NCBI GenBank assembly: GCA_014621405.1
Contig: JAANBC010000088.1
Location: 25,403 to 89,402, forward strand
DNA from: Stylonectria norvegica
Taxonomy: Eukaryota > Ascomycota > Sordariomycetes > Hypocreales > Nectriaceae
Length of the DNA stretch: 64,000 bases
Direction: 5' to 3'
Below are positions 34,703-46,726 of this stretch, piece after piece (position 1 is the first letter of the stretch; each line of letters opens with the position of its first letter). A model generated the notes under the pieces. It had not been told where the DNA came from. It did no database searches and worked only from the letters and a program-made list of their open reading frames with translations. The position numbers and the translations under genes were made by a program.

Positions 34703-36307
34703 ACATCTTCTTTGCTTTACAGGATTTGAAGTTTGACGTTTGCACGCATCGGCCGTCACGACGACATATTTTTCTACGGCTGTTTATCTCGACACAATTG
34801 ATGTCGTTGCCATCTTCTCCTTTTTGCGGACAGGACTCATGATTCTTTATACTAAAACGGTTGGCATTGTTTTGCATCGCACGGAAAGCATGGCGAGGAT
34901 TCTCTACCCAAAAGTTTCTCTTTAATCGGTTTTCTTTACAGGCGTTGAGCTACAAGACGGTCAGGAGGGCGGTCACATTGTCGTTTATTTTCATTTTTGG
35001 GCACGCACTCACGGCCACGGCGTTGCAGTTTCTAATGGCCGGAACGGTCGGGGGTGGATGTCCCCTAGCAGCCCTGCGAAGGCTCAATGGGGACTTGGAG
35101 ACATGAGGGACTGGTAGAACGATCCCCGTTCCGAGATCCGACAAAGATGGATATCGTGGGGGCGTGGAGGAGACCAAGATAGGTGCCAAGTTGCGTGTCT
35201 ATACCCTTGTACTATTATAACGGCTCTTGAGCACGCTCCGAGGTGTAAGATTTAGGAAGACAAGGAACATGAACGTGGGCTGTGTATCCCATGGTAGTCT
35301 TTCACCCCCATGTTTCTTGTGTGCAAGAACGGGCCGCTGAGTTATACCTGGATAAGGTGACAGACGCGCCATCCCATGGTTTTAATACCTCCAACATCTA
35401 TGAACAGCACACGGCAAGTTATCCAATCCTTCAGCTGAGAGAGTCCATTTGTTCAACCCCTGCAGAGTTAGGTGAGCAGGTTGAAGACTTGGAACTAGAC
35501 CACTCAGGCTTTCCCAACAAGTGTCTCTCAACTTTTAAAGGCTACCTCTTCACTTTCTTACCAAAATGAATACATGGCTAGTCCTGAAGAGTTCTTACTG
35601 CATGCGTGTTACTGCATGCGTGTTCCTATCAACAGAATCGCAGACTCGCATGAAAGACAACCACTGAAGATGCTGCCCCAGATAAGTACCATCTCCGTCT
35701 GCTTCAGCTTCGCATCAATTACTTCTATCAAGCAACCCATGCTGTAGAATGATGGTACGTGGTTCTGCGCCCCACACGAGCAATATCATTTGGGTTAAGC
35801 TTAATGTTGATGGAGTATTATTCACTATATTGAGCTACTTCCGTGATTCACACTTCAAGCCTTGTCCCTACACGTATCACCTATCTGGTTGATAGTCCTC
35901 GATCAAGGCCAGCGCTCTGCGGCTCTCGTCGATTAGCGGCCTTCACGCTCACGTTCACTGCTTCGTGACTTGGGACGTATGATTCCACCTGAGAGGCCGT
36001 AGCTGTATAAAGTCAGGTGGTGCCGGTGCAATGAGGCTCTCGAGGCGGCAAATTAGCAGCTTGCTCCTGGACTACAACACATACACCCCGTTGCCCACAC
36101 AAGTCCTCAACATACACGAACCCATTTCATCTCTACACTTTACACCAACAAAGCTTCTTTCAAACGTTCAATGACTTGCAGTATTCGATCTTTCGTCGTC
36201 GCGGTCTACCTGCCACCAAGCAAACAGCTCACAAACTCCAGTAAAGCTCAACATTCAGAAGAGTCTGCGTTGTCCTCCAAACCAAGCACTCCAAAGATCT
36301 CGCAAAC
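34703..36307. other. Intergenic region with a TATA box near its right end
   Basis: About 1.6 kb without a convincing gene. It includes a 14-bp direct tandem duplication at about 35597-35624 and a TATAAA at 36006-36011, upstream of the orphan gene. An ATG at 36171 opens a 79-codon frame that overlaps the start of the orphan gene in another frame. Confidence 0.45.
36006..36011 (+). promoter_or_regulatory. TATA box of the orphan 259-residue protein gene
   Basis: TATAAA lies about 300 bases upstream of the ATG at 36308, followed by a CA/CT-rich stretch typical of fungal transcription starts. It supports a real promoter here. Confidence 0.45.
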
Positions 36308-37087
36308 ATGGCATGCATCGAGTGCTTACGAGAAGGCATGCGTAGAAACATCACCGATAAGGTCCACGAAGTCGCCAACTGCACCAAAGCCTTTGGCTGG
36401 TATCCCCTGAACGGCACCGAGTCGCTTCTCACGAGAAGATGCGCACGCGCTGCAGCGGAGGGAAGAAATATTGTCGACGAGATTTTGGGCCGCCAAGGTG
36501 GTTATGCTGGTCACGACTGCACACTCGCTGTTCAACACGTCCACAGCAAGGTGCCGATCAAACAGCCGTGCTCTTCTCACTCGTTTGACACAGGAGTTCC
36601 CCCGGGAGATTTGGACTTCAACGTTTGCAAGAAACAGCCAAAGTTTGGAGGATTCGAACAAGCTGCTGCGAACTTTGAAGGGCACCTTGACGGATTTTGT
36701 ACCGGTTCAAACACAAACCGTCCAGATTTTGAGCCAACAACCAGCTTTATGAGAGACGAGGCCGATTTCGCAAGCGTAACAGCTGACCTCGACGGTCTCA
36801 ACTGGGAGACTGCGCCTCTCGAACCGCAACTAAAGCCCAAACTCGATCACACGGCATACACACAGCTACCAAGCCAAACAGCGCGGCAACTGTTCCCCGG
36901 ATTCGACTCTATGGCACATATACAGCCCTTTGAGCAAATGCAGCAAGAGAGCCAGCAGATGGATTTGTTCGGCCAAGGAGGTGCTGGACTTGGGCACAAC
37001 ATGGATGTTTCCTACGAAGATGTACCCCTTCCACCCTTCTGGGACCCTTTCTGGGATGAGGCCATCATGTTATTGGGAGAGTCATGA
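36308..37087 (+). CDS. Orphan 259-residue protein, acidic with an aromatic C-terminus
   Basis: A single-exon frame from ATG 36308 gives 259 residues. The N-terminal 100 residues carry eight Cys, among them MACIECLREGM, ANCTKAFGW and GHDCTLAV. The C-terminal half is acidic, Gln-rich and aromatic (PFEQMQQESQQMDLF), ending in PPFWDPFWDEAIMLL. No signal peptide, membrane helix or known domain is seen. The acidic-aromatic tail looks like a transactivation or protein-binding segment, which is inference. A TATA box lies upstream and the composition is protein-like, so I think it is a gene. An upstream overlapping ATG frame (36171) may reduce translation or signal a missed 5' exon. Confidence 0.6.
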   Translation: MACIECLREGMRRNITDKVHEVANCTKAFGWYPLNGTESLLTRRCARAAAEGRNIVDEILGRQGGYAGHDCTLAVQHVHSKVPIKQPCSSHSFDTGVPPGDLDFNVCKKQPKFGGFEQAAANFEGHLDGFCTGSNTNRPDFEPTTSFMRDEADFASVTADLDGLNWETAPLEPQLKPKLDHTAYTQLPSQTARQLFPGFDSMAHIQPFEQMQQESQQMDLFGQGGAGLGHNMDVSYEDVPLPPFWDPFWDEAIMLLGES

Positions 37088-37728
37088 AGTTAGGAGTACC
37101 GGTTGAAAGAAGGAATTGGATTTCAGGACGGCGATCTAAGGTGCAGAAAGAGGCTTGGGGGAGGTTGAGCTGGGAGTTGGATGAATTGCGATGTTGAGAA
37201 AGCGACCAAGGTCAGGGTCGCTGCAATTAGGATACTAGGCTTTTTAACAAGCTAGCAACGAATAACATGCTTCTCTGCTGCGAGATATACCATCATGACA
37301 TTAAACTATCGTTTTCACCATCTGATATGAATCTTGAGCATGTACTAATGGCATCATCTGCCCCGCTCTGATTTATCTACCTGCCCGAATAGTCGATCCC
37401 GAGATACGAAGTATTGAGCATAACGAAAGACTGCTTTGCCTACCTTATATCGAACGAGTCTCCTCGGCATTTTGAGTTAAGTTTTCTACCGAGTCGTTGT
37501 AGAAGGCCCAATGCTCATTTCGCAAGATATCCTCACTGTGAGTCATTCAAGTGGCACATGTAAGCACCACCTCTTCGCTCAAATGTTCCATTGTCAACTT
37601 CCATCTGACACGCCAATTCAAGCGGGAGACAAAGACGTACCACTTTTCGTCCCGTCTTCATTTATGAGAAAGGATTGAGAATTCAGCAACGGTGTATCTT
37701 CCATCTTTCGAATTGAGCCACCACCGTC
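37088..37728. other. Intergenic region
   Basis: These 641 bases between the orphan gene and the acetyltransferase hold no gene; the right end is the acetyltransferase promoter. Confidence 0.45.
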
Positions 37729-38358
37729 ATGCCTCCAACTCACATCCTGGAGTCTCCTCATCCTCCCAGTACGGATCCTAAGACTATTCTCCTGGAAACC
37801 GACAGGCTCGTAATCCGTCGCTACGCGGTTTCCGACGCGCCTGCTATGTCCAAGGCTGGAGACGACCCTTTAGTTACAGAAAACTTACGGGACGGTTTTC
37901 CGTCGCCTTATACTCTGCAAGCCGCGGAGGAGTTCCTTGAAATGGTTGTCAAGCCCAAGGAGACAGCATATCCCGAGCACAACGGCATCTTTCTCAAGCC
38001 CAACACAAAAGATAATCCCTCAGACCAACTGGTATTCATCGGCGCTATTGGCATCATACCCAAGGGTGACGTCTATTACAGGACCTGGGAGTTGGGATAC
38101 TGGCTGGGTCGATCGGCGTGGGGAAAAGGCTACGGGACCGAGGCTGTCGCAGGGTTCACGCGCTGGGTGTTTGCGACCTGGCCTCGGTTGAACAGATTAG
38201 AGGCAACGGCCTACTCGAGGAACCTTGGGAGCGCCAATGTGCTGAAGAAATGCGGCTTCGTGGCAGAGGGGAGGAGGAGAGGAGCGGTGGAGAAGGGAGG
38301 CGTAGTGATGGATGAGCTGATCTTTGGGTTGCTGAGAAGTGATGTAGACGAGGCATAG
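37729..38358 (+). CDS. GNAT-family N-acetyltransferase (RimJ/RimL type)
   Basis: A single-exon gene of 209 residues with ATG at 37729. The opening ILLETDRLVIRRYAVSDAPA is the Acetyltransf_3 (RimJ/RimL-like) start. The acetyl-CoA loop is WLGRSAWGKGYGTEAV near residue 130, and LGSANVLKKCGFVAEGRRR is the conserved C-terminal strand-helix. These enzymes acetylate protein N-termini or small amines such as drugs or polyamines; the substrate is unknown here. The length is typical. No partner gene is evident. Confidence 0.92.
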   Translation: MPPTHILESPHPPSTDPKTILLETDRLVIRRYAVSDAPAMSKAGDDPLVTENLRDGFPSPYTLQAAEEFLEMVVKPKETAYPEHNGIFLKPNTKDNPSDQLVFIGAIGIIPKGDVYYRTWELGYWLGRSAWGKGYGTEAVAGFTRWVFATWPRLNRLEATAYSRNLGSANVLKKCGFVAEGRRRGAVEKGGVVMDELIFGLLRSDVDEA

Positions 38359-39160
38359 ATGTTGGAGCTGCGAGAATGGAGATTGAATTGACTTTGAAGA
38401 ACTCTATAATATATGATACAGATAGTCTTACTGGTTCGCTTTATGTTGTATTCAGAGACCACAATAGTTATGAAATTATTGGCGCTTCAATGACTGTCAC
38501 ACTCGAAGCGTTTTTCGCTCCAGGTTTTATACATCGGCATCAACAAAACACCTTGTTTCATCTCTGTAACACTTGAAATTAGCAAACAGAGATAAAGTTT
38601 TATCGAGGTAAGTCGCGTGGTCGTCGAGTTCACAGGATGTTGTTAGCCACTTGCTCATTGCCGTTCAAGCAGTTGCGCGCCCCATGTCTACTAACTCTAA
38701 ACAGAATGGTTCCGGATAGCCGCCTTCGTCGTTGTGAGGGGAAACCAGCCTCAATCCGGGAATTGAAGTATCGTGAAGATTACCAAACCAGATTTCTGTA
38801 TCTTGGGAGACATGGAACGGTTTACCTTTGTTCCTTATGCTTTGCAAGGAAGAAACGCAGCAGCAACAGCCGCCTCAGTGAATGTCGAAGACGGGAATGG
38901 ACGAGTAATGGTCGGCTAATGATTGGCCCACCCCGACGCAACAACAAAAGTCCGAGCGCACCACCAAGCAAAGCTCCAGTTTCCATTGAGATCCCGGCCC
39001 GCGGGAGATGACGGCCACTTGACCTCGAAGGCGAATTCCCCTCTACTACTATCAATCAGCCATTGACCTCGAGCAAGAGGCCCTCCTGGGAGACTCCCTT
39101 CATCTCCTCTCGCTGCCGGCCGCCTCGACCCTCTCCGCCGACCCTCTCCGCTCCGCAATA
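38359..39160. other. Intergenic region upstream of the complex I gene
   Basis: About 0.8 kb. A plus-strand frame at 38637-39011 has no domain and a non-coding-like product. The CT-rich last 100 bases are the promoter and leader of the complex I subunit gene. Confidence 0.45.
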
Positions 39161-40679
39161 ATGGCCTCTCTTCACAAACTCGCCGGCCGAGGTGCCAAAC
39201 GCCTGTGTCTTCGGCCAGCAACCCTCGCCGCCCGCCCTTTCTCGACGACATGCCTTCGAAAGTACGCCGCTCCCGCTCCCGAGCACCTGGGAACCAGGCT
39301 GGTCCCCGTGGACGAGGACTTTGTCGACCCGACCGACCCCTACGGCATGTCGCAGCACGTTGTCGGTGCCGCCAAAAAGGCGCGCGAGAACTCGGTTGCG
39401 GACCGCAAGGTCCGACACTACACGGTCAACTTTGGGCCCCAGCATCCTGCCGCTCACGGTGTGTTGCGGTTGATTCTGGAGCTCAATGGCGAGGAGATTG
39501 TCCGTGCGGATCCCCACGTCGGTCTGTTGCATCGGGGCACGGAGAAGTTGATCGAGTACAAGACCTATCTGCAGGCTCTGCCGTACTTTGATCGCCTCGA
39601 CTACGTCTCCATGATGACCAACGAGCAATGCTTCGCGCTCGCTGTCGAGAAACTTTTGAACGTCGAGCTTCCCGAGCGTGCCAAGTTCATCCGAACCCTG
39701 TTCGGAGAGCTCACCCGAGTCCTGAACCACCTGATGTCGGTCCTCTCCCACGCTATGGATGTTGGCGCTCTAACGCCTTTCCTGTGGGGATTCGAGGAAC
39801 GAGAGAAGCTGATGGTGCGTGAATATGTATATTCCTTGAAAGACGCAAGCTAATCCTCTCTCTAGGAATTTTATGAGCGAGTCTCTGGTGCCCGTCTTCA
39901 CGCCGCTTACGTCCGCCCCGGTGGCGTCCACCAGGATATTCCCGCTGGTCTGCTCGACGACATCTACCAATGGGCGACGCAGTTCGGCGACCGTATCGAC
40001 GAGACGGAGGAAATGCTGACTGACAACCGTATCTGGATCGAGCGATTGAGGGGTGTCGGTGTTGTCTCCGCCCAGGAGGCTCTCAACCTCTCCTTCACTG
40101 GTGTCATGCTGCGTGGCTCCGGTGTGCCCTGGGATATCCGAAAGAGCCAGCCCTATGACGCCTACGACCAGGTCGAGTTCGACGTCCCCGTCGGCACCAA
40201 CGGCGACTGCTACGACCGATATCTCTGCCGAATGGAGGAGTTCCGACAGTCTCTGCGCATCATCCACCAGTGCCTCAACAAGATGCCTGAAGGCCCTGTT
40301 CGCGTCGAGGACTACAAGATCTCGCCACCTCCCCGCGCCGCCATGAAGGAGAACATGGAGGCCCTGATCCACCACTTCCTTCTCTACACCAAGGGCTACG
40401 CCGTCCCTCCCGGTGAGACATACTCGGCTATCGAGGCACCGAAGGGAGAGATGGGTGTGTACGTCGTCAGTGATGGAAGCGAGCGACCCTACCGATGCCA
40501 TATCCGAGCACCTGGTTTTGCCCATTTGGGTGGCTTCGATCAGGTTTGCAAGGGTCACTTGTTGGCCGATGCCGTGGCGGTTATTGGTACTATGGACCTG
40601 GTGTTCGGTAAGTCAATTACAACCATAAAGTTCATCTGAGTAGTGGCTAACATTTTTTCTAGGTGAGGTTGATCGGTAA
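39161..40679 (+). CDS. nuo49: NADH:ubiquinone oxidoreductase 49-kDa subunit, mitochondrial
   Basis: The model joins 39161-39814, 39866-40607 and 40663-40679, 470 residues, with introns of 51 and 55 nt. The last exon codes only GEVDR (the Gly split across the intron) and a stop. The N-terminus is basic and Ser/Arg-rich, with a probable targeting sequence ending near RPFSTTCLRKYA. The conserved core includes YTVNFGPQHPAAHGVLRLIL, DPHVGLLHRGTEKLIE, PYFDRLDYVSMM and RPGGVHQDIPAGL. This subunit forms part of the quinone-reduction site in the peripheral arm of complex I. Length and C-terminus (TMDLVFGEVDR) match fungal orthologues. Confidence 0.97.
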
Positions 40680-40902
40680 ACTGCTAGCAGGTAGTAAAGA
40701 AGTTAGATCGGGTTTTCTTTGTTTGTATCATAGCTGACTATGGGACCACGGTAAATACTCCCGCAGATGTCGTTGTGCTCAATTAGAGGCTATGCAGAGA
40801 GGTGGTTTGTGCCGCACAGTCGCAATGAAATATTTTACTACAAGTGAATTGTGCTCTTTCCGTGTTGTTTTACAGCATTTTACAGACTATATACATGTGG
40901 TT

Positions 40903-42413
40903 CTAAATCACCTTGGAACCCGTTCCGGATGCCTGCTCCATGAAGAAGTTCTTCAAAGGGCCAAGGGCGTTGACTGCCCTCAACCCTATAGACCGGAGAG
41001 GGACCAGAATGCCGCTGTCCACCGAGTATAGCTTGTGTAGCTTATCACAAACGCCAAGAACAACATGGTTCGCAGCATACCGCTCACTGTTATACGGCTC
41101 GAGGGACAGTTGTGCCCCCAAATCTTGGCCATGGGAAACCGCGTACTCGATGGTCTTGGCTAGGCTTTGCACGTCGCCCTGCCCTTGGTTCAGGCCTTGG
41201 CCAGCGAGGGGGTGGATGGTATGAGCTGCGTCACCAACGAGAGCAATCCGCTCTCCGATGTAGGTGTCCGCGTGGCGGAGCTTAAGAGGAAACGAGGCTA
41301 CGCTGCCTTCCTGGACGCCTACTACCGGTAGAGGAATAGTCTCGACGTCAATTGGCGTGTGCTGCGATCTCCATGAGAACTCATCATCCTGTCCGGTAGA
41401 CTGACGATGCATAAAGGCAATATCGACTGGACTTAAGCGGAACGCGGCGTTGACTGTAGCAATGAAGTCCTTTGGCGACAGGCTCTTCAGCAAAGCGGCG
41501 TTCTCGGGGGTTGTGGACCACACCAGCGTCGCAAAGTTCCCGGGCATAGGCAACATGGCTACTGGCCCGGTGGGCAGAAATCGCTGGTACGCGATCTTGT
41601 TGTACTCGCCTCCCCAGCCATCGCCCTCCAACTCTAGTGTTGCCACGACACCATGCCGTCCATAGTCCCAGCCTCGACTCTGAATACCGGCAAAGGTCCG
41701 TACCGGGCTGTTGGCGCCATCTGCCCCGACAAGCAGCCGGGCGGCTAGGGTTTGCCCGCCTGATAGATGGACAACGGGCCACTCGGTCAAGTCGAGATCC
41801 TCCGTTTCTTCGCCGAGGTCGATTTTGTCCACCTTGGTCTTGTCGAAGATGTCCACACTTCCCAGCTCTTCTAGTCTCTTGAGGAGGCCCGACGTAAGAT
41901 TCAAGTTCTCGGTCATGTACGCAATCGTCTTGTCGGCAGTAGAGCTGGGTTGCCCGTCGAACTCGATCCTCGCACCAGACACGCCATCCCACACCTGCAT
42001 CTCATGGTAGTCCTGAATGCGCTCGCGCTGCATGTGTTTCCATGCTCCTATTGTGTTGAGGAATTGGGCCGAGGACGGGGTGAGAGAACTGCATCGGTTG
42101 GAGAATTGGGTCGGCGGTAGAGAGAATGCCGAGACTTTGGAGAGGTCCTGGGCCTCGACGAGAGCGACCTTGAGGCCGGCGGTAACTGGGTTGGCTCCTA
42201 AGACCGTGTTAGGTACGCCTTGGTCATGATTGAGTATAGAGTCGTACGGAGCGCCGTCAAGAGGCTCAGCCCAGCAGGCCCTCCCCCAACGCAGATTACG
42301 TCGTAGATGTCTCTGGAGGTAGAGTACAACCGGCGTAGCTGCGCTTGAGACTGGCGAACACAGCTCCGACAGACATAACCGGGCTTGCCCAGAAGGGTCC
42401 GTGATGCCGACAT
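40903..42413 (-). CDS. COQ6: Ubiquinone biosynthesis monooxygenase COQ6
   Basis: The model is complement(join(40903-42197, 42248-42413)), 486 residues, with one 50-nt intron. A basic N-terminus suited to mitochondrial import is followed by the FAD-binding GGGPAGLSLL (43-52). The conserved FSLPPTQFSNRCSSLTPSS follows, then the flavin-site GDAAHTIHPLAGQGLNQG. COQ6 hydroxylates the C5 position of the coenzyme Q ring precursor on the matrix side of the inner membrane. The C-terminal NALGPLKNFFMEQASG is typical. It converges with the complex I gene 223 bases away, and its head faces the nuclear membrane protein gene. Confidence 0.96.
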
Positions 42414-43011
42414 GTTGAAAGCGATCTGGAGTCGGAATTGAAAGCTAAACGAACGTCGACTCAAAGATTGGGTCACGTTGCCAACAATTTCACATGATGT
42501 GTGACGATCTCCAAAGCTAAGACATGCGGTTCCCGCCGTTTGGTGAGTGGTTCGATCATTAGCTCGCTGCGTGTGGCGAACTGTGGCGCTGGTGGCTGAT
42601 GCCTGATTTGGCGCGGTCACATGGGTCAAGTGACAGGGAACGCGCCACCTTTTCCAGTTGCCACAGACAACGACGCTATCTACTCCCCGAGAGTCTAGAC
42701 AAGGGTGATTTATCAACATCTTACCCCAGCAGTCGCAAATACAACAAACTATCACCTTACAACATCGTCATTCGCATCTGCTGCGCGGGCCATCTACGCC
42801 TTGACTCCGAAAGCGCAGCTATTTCCTGCCATCACCGAACGGCGCACGCTGGCATAGTTGTGACTTGCGCTCTGTTCACGCTTCAAAGCTTGTTTTAGTG
42901 CCCCGTGGCTACAAAACAGCTGGTCCACGAAGAGTTACGCCCGTCGCATCGCAGTCCCATCTTTTCAGAGCTCGCCATCAACTCTACTAGATCGACCCAA
43001 TATCCGAAAAT
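42414..43011. promoter_or_regulatory. Divergent promoter between COQ6 and the Src1-type gene
   Basis: These 598 bases separate the ATGs at 42413 (minus) and 43012 (plus). No gene is present. Confidence 0.55.
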
Positions 43012-45118
43012 ATGGCCGACGCCGAAGACTACCTCCAGGAGGGCTTCGACCCGCGCGGCGTGACGATGCCGCGATTGCGATCCATCCTCGTCACTCACAA
43101 TGTCGAGTACCCCGCCACAGCCAAGAAGGGCCAACTTGTCGACCTCGTCACCGATCACGTCCTATCTCAGGCTCCGAAGCTCAGGGCTCAGCGGGCACGG
43201 GCTAAGCGCTCGAGCATGGGCATCGTCAACGCTGGGAGCGCCGAAGATCTGAGCAACTGGGCCGATCAAGACTTGGCCCCACCACCGATGTCAACCAGGC
43301 GTTCAAGATCCCCAAGAAAGGCGTCGGCCAAGGTGAAGGCCGAGAATGATGAGGTCGCGACACCTGCTCCTCGGAAGCGGAGCTCACGATCTGTTAGCAG
43401 GCAGCTTCCGCAAGCTGATGATCGTGACGTACTTGACTTGGAACTGCCCAAATCAACCGTTCGTCGAAGTCGGAGGGCAGTCACTCCCCAAATCAAGGCT
43501 GAGCCGGAGGATGACGATGGTCCCTCAGTAGGGGAGGCCAGCGTTTTCACTTACGACAACCCCTTTCAGAGTGGAAGTTCCCCGCCGCAAACAAAGACGC
43601 CAAGTACCCGACGAAGAACGACTGGCGGCGACGCTACCAAGAGCTCGAAGGGATCAAGACGTCAAACCGACGGATATACCATCGACCCTCCTACATACGA
43701 TTTGGATGTCCCCGAAATTCGACCTGCCACACCCGACTTTCTGGAGCCAGGCGAGGAGTTCACTCCCGATGAGCAGCTAGAACTGGAAGAGGCAGCCTTC
43801 AGAGGAGATACTTCGGTCGTACCTCGGAAGCCTGTTACTCAAGTGGCTCGGAAGAGCGGCCTAAAGGCGCCTCTATTCGTCCTATTTATGGCTCTACTGG
43901 GTGCTTACATGGCTTGGTACAGGCAGGAGAAGATTGCCGTAGGCTACTGTGGCCTTGGGAGGCCTGCGAAAGAAATCCTACCAGCCGAGGTTCCCATTCC
44001 CGACATTGTGGTTCCATTTATAGAACCTCAGTGTGAGCCTTGCCCTCAACACGCCTACTGTTATGAGGACTTCTCGGTCCGTTGTGAGAACGGCTTTATT
44101 CTGAAACCTCATCCTTTGTCTCTTGGCGGTGTGGTACCGCTTCCACCGACCTGTGAGCCTGATGGCGAGAAGACGCGCCGCGTTCAAGCTGTTGCAAACA
44201 AGGCTGTCGAGGAGCTTAGAAATCGCCGGGCTGAATTTGAGTGCGGTGAACTACTCGATGAGGAGGGGAAGAAGGAGAAATCCCCAGCGATCTCTGAGCA
44301 AGAACTCAAGGAGACTGTTAGCAGAAAGCGCTCCAAGAGGCTTAACGACGAGGAGTTTGACGACCTTTGGGCTGCCGCTATCGGTGAGGTCACGGCGCGA
44401 GAAGAAGTCGAAGTGGTCGAGACGACGCAGTAAGTACAGCTTCTTCTGCTCACCTTTCCTATCGGCCCTGTTCCATCATTACAACCATTTCTGACCAACA
44501 ACTAACCAGATCCGTGCTTGACCCCACAGAGCGCCCGGTTCCGCCGATCTTCCAAGCCGGAGGTTATCGTCAACCTCTCTCGCTCGCCTTTCGCTCACCT
44601 GTGCGCTCCGGCGGTCACTCAGACTCAGCTTGGCAAGATATCGACTCACAATTGGACTTTTAATTTCGTCTGTCCTCGCTGTCTTCTATATGCGAGCCCG
44701 ATATCGAAAGCATGTCGCTACTTCGGCCCAAATTCCGGCTCTAGTCGACCTCGTCCTAGGAAGACTGGCTACGCAAAAAGAGCTCGGCGAAGACGATGTC
44801 GATGACCCCTGGCTGTTCCTGCCTAACTTGAGAGACGATGTTCTGCGAGCTGTTCACTCATTGTCTGAGCGAGAGCGGATCTGGCAGAGAGTCAAGGCCG
44901 TTGTCGAACTAAACAGCAATGTTCGCACAAGTCAAAGAGAAGGCAGAAGCGGCGAAGTCGGCCGCGCGTGGGAATGGATTGGCGCCGCCGCTGGCGAATC
45001 GGCCAGAAGACGGCGCAGCGGAAGAGTTTCGTTTGGCCCAGGCGTGAAATCCGAGTCCCCTGAATTGAGGGGGACGCCGGAAGTGAAGAAGTGGGAAGAA
45101 CCAAGGCCAATTTACTAA
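43012..45118 (+). CDS. Src1/Heh-type inner nuclear membrane protein (HeH + MSC domains)
   Basis: The model joins 43012-44429 and 44530-45118, 668 residues, with a 100-nt intron. The N-terminal HeH/LEM-like DNA-associated fold is at about 12-50 (GFDPRGVTMPRLRSILVTHN). A long basic Ser/Arg linker with nuclear-signal-like clusters (TPAPRKRSSR) follows. The first membrane segment is at about 287-303 (APLFVLFMALLGAYMAW). A luminal MAN1-Src1 C-terminal domain contains paired Cys (CEPCPQHAYC). The second membrane segment is near 511-528 (LTIGLLISSVLAVFYM). The tail GRAWEWIGAAAGES is conserved in the family. Such proteins tether chromatin and take part in nuclear pore quality control. The acceptor at 44529 is the one that joins the frames. 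Confidence 0.92.
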
Positions 45119-45814
45119 TAAGGTTATGCCTCATCTAATCACACTTGAGTGTCAATAACTCTTGACTCAAGCTATTCTCTTTGTTTCTTCATGTACTTAT
45201 TTCCTCTTATGGTTTATGGTTGTCGTGGAGGTGGCCCTTGGCTTTTGTTTGATGAAGCTGTAGAGTGGCGAAAGATCAGGTCGGCGTCGGGATTCTGGCT
45301 AACAAGAGCTGTATATTTCTGTGGAAGATACAATTACTGCCGGGTTTCCTTGTTTCTTATGAACACGTTTCATGATCATTTTCAGACTGATGAATTTACA
45401 ACATCAAATTAATTAAACAAAGGCTCTCATTATGCTTCTGGTGATTCTGGATAGCTCGAGCGATGCAGTTTGAATGTTTCTCCTCAATTACGAACAGGTA
45501 CGAAGAGGTTAGTAGATTCTGCCCGTGAGATGCCCGTGAGATTCAACATCCACGTACCCGCTGGCACAAGATTTTCGAACTTCGCTGGGTTCCGATGTTT
45601 CCCGAAGACCGGTATATAGCTCAGATAGCAAAATAAACAATCACAGATCATTTTGTAAAAACGTTCTCAGCGCGAGTAATTAAGTTCAATTGGGGAGAAC
45701 CAAGGTCTTTATTGATTGATTCGAGGCTAATGCACAGGTGTTGATATGACACAGAGGGGGTACAAAGGGAAACCGTGGAATCTTTTCAAGGAAACTCTAC
45801 CGGTCGGGGATGAT
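45119..45814. other. Convergent 3' region
   Basis: These 696 bases lie between the 3' ends of the Src1-type gene and ATP4. The sequence is AT-rich and no gene is seen. Confidence 0.5.
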
Positions 45815-46726
45815 TTATTGGGCCTTGGAGGAGATGATCTCTGTAGACAGACATTAGCGTGGCAATTCATGGACATGGGTTGCATAACATACTCTCAACA
45901 TCGGTCACGCTCTGCTGAAGAATCTGCTGGAGAACTTTGGGGTTCTCGAGCTCCTTCTGGACCTTGGCAATGATGGACGCGGCCAACTCCTTCTGCTGTC
46001 GCTGCTTGACCTGGCCTTCGTATCGAACCCACGAGTCGAGAACGGTCTTAGCCTCGGCGGCCAGAGCGGTCTGCTGCTCGAGCTCGTAAGCCTGGGCCTC
46101 GAGCTTGGCGGTTTCCTATGACACCCATCAGCATCCTGCGTATCCCATCCAATGGCATCTCGCAATTACCTTGGAGACCTCGAACAGGTTCTTGGTGATG
46201 TCCACAACGCCGCCCATCTGCTTCACGTCCTCAATGCGCGTCTTGACGGCCTCGGTGTGGTCGGCACGGGCGCTGTTGAGGATGTTCTTGATCTTCTCGT
46301 TCTGGCCCTCGGCCCACTCCTTATACAGGGGACCACCATACTTGATCAAACCACCCCAGACGGCAATCAGACAGACGGCAATAACGGTCTCCTCGTTCAT
46401 GACGTAGTACTCGTTGCTGAGGGCGTAGATGCTGATGCCGGCGGCGCTGCTGAGGATGGCGCTCTTGCTCAGAATGCTGTTCCCGGGGATCGCGTCGATG
46501 ATGCTCTGGGCCTTCTTCTTGGGCTCCGTGGCGGGCACATTGCTGTTGAATCGCACCGCGGCAACGGAGATGGCGGGAACGGCTCGGCGAGCGAGGGTCG
46601 ATCGGAGGAGGGGAGCGCCTGCGGTCAAGGTCAGCATCGCGCCAATTGAGGCGGCTCGGGGGCCGAATTGGCTGGGAATCGCGGTCCCGACGTACCGACG
46701 GCGCTTCGTGCCAAGCGTGACGCCAT
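45815..46726 (-). CDS. ATP4: Mitochondrial ATP synthase subunit 4 (subunit b)
   Basis: The model is complement(join(45815-45840, 45893-46115, 46170-46618, 46696-46726)), 242 residues, with introns of 51, 54 and 77 nt. The first exon gives MASRLARSAV, the start of a targeting peptide that runs to about RFNSN. Two membrane helices follow (ILSSAAGISIYALSNEYYV and VIAVCLIAVWGGLIKY), then a long charged coiled-coil stalk rich in Glu, Lys and Gln. The last exon of 26 nt supplies the C-terminal KIISSKAQ. The protein is the peripheral stalk component linking Fo to F1. Length and layout match fungal Atp4. It is divergent from NOC4. Confidence 0.95.

Noticed and set aside
38637..39011. Plus-strand frame of 124 codons upstream of the complex I gene
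   Set aside because: No recognisable domain, poor composition and overlap with the likely promoter.
39056..40558. Long antisense frames of 231 and 262 codons across the complex I gene
   Set aside because: They are the reverse-strand shadow of a strongly biased, well-recognised coding sequence.
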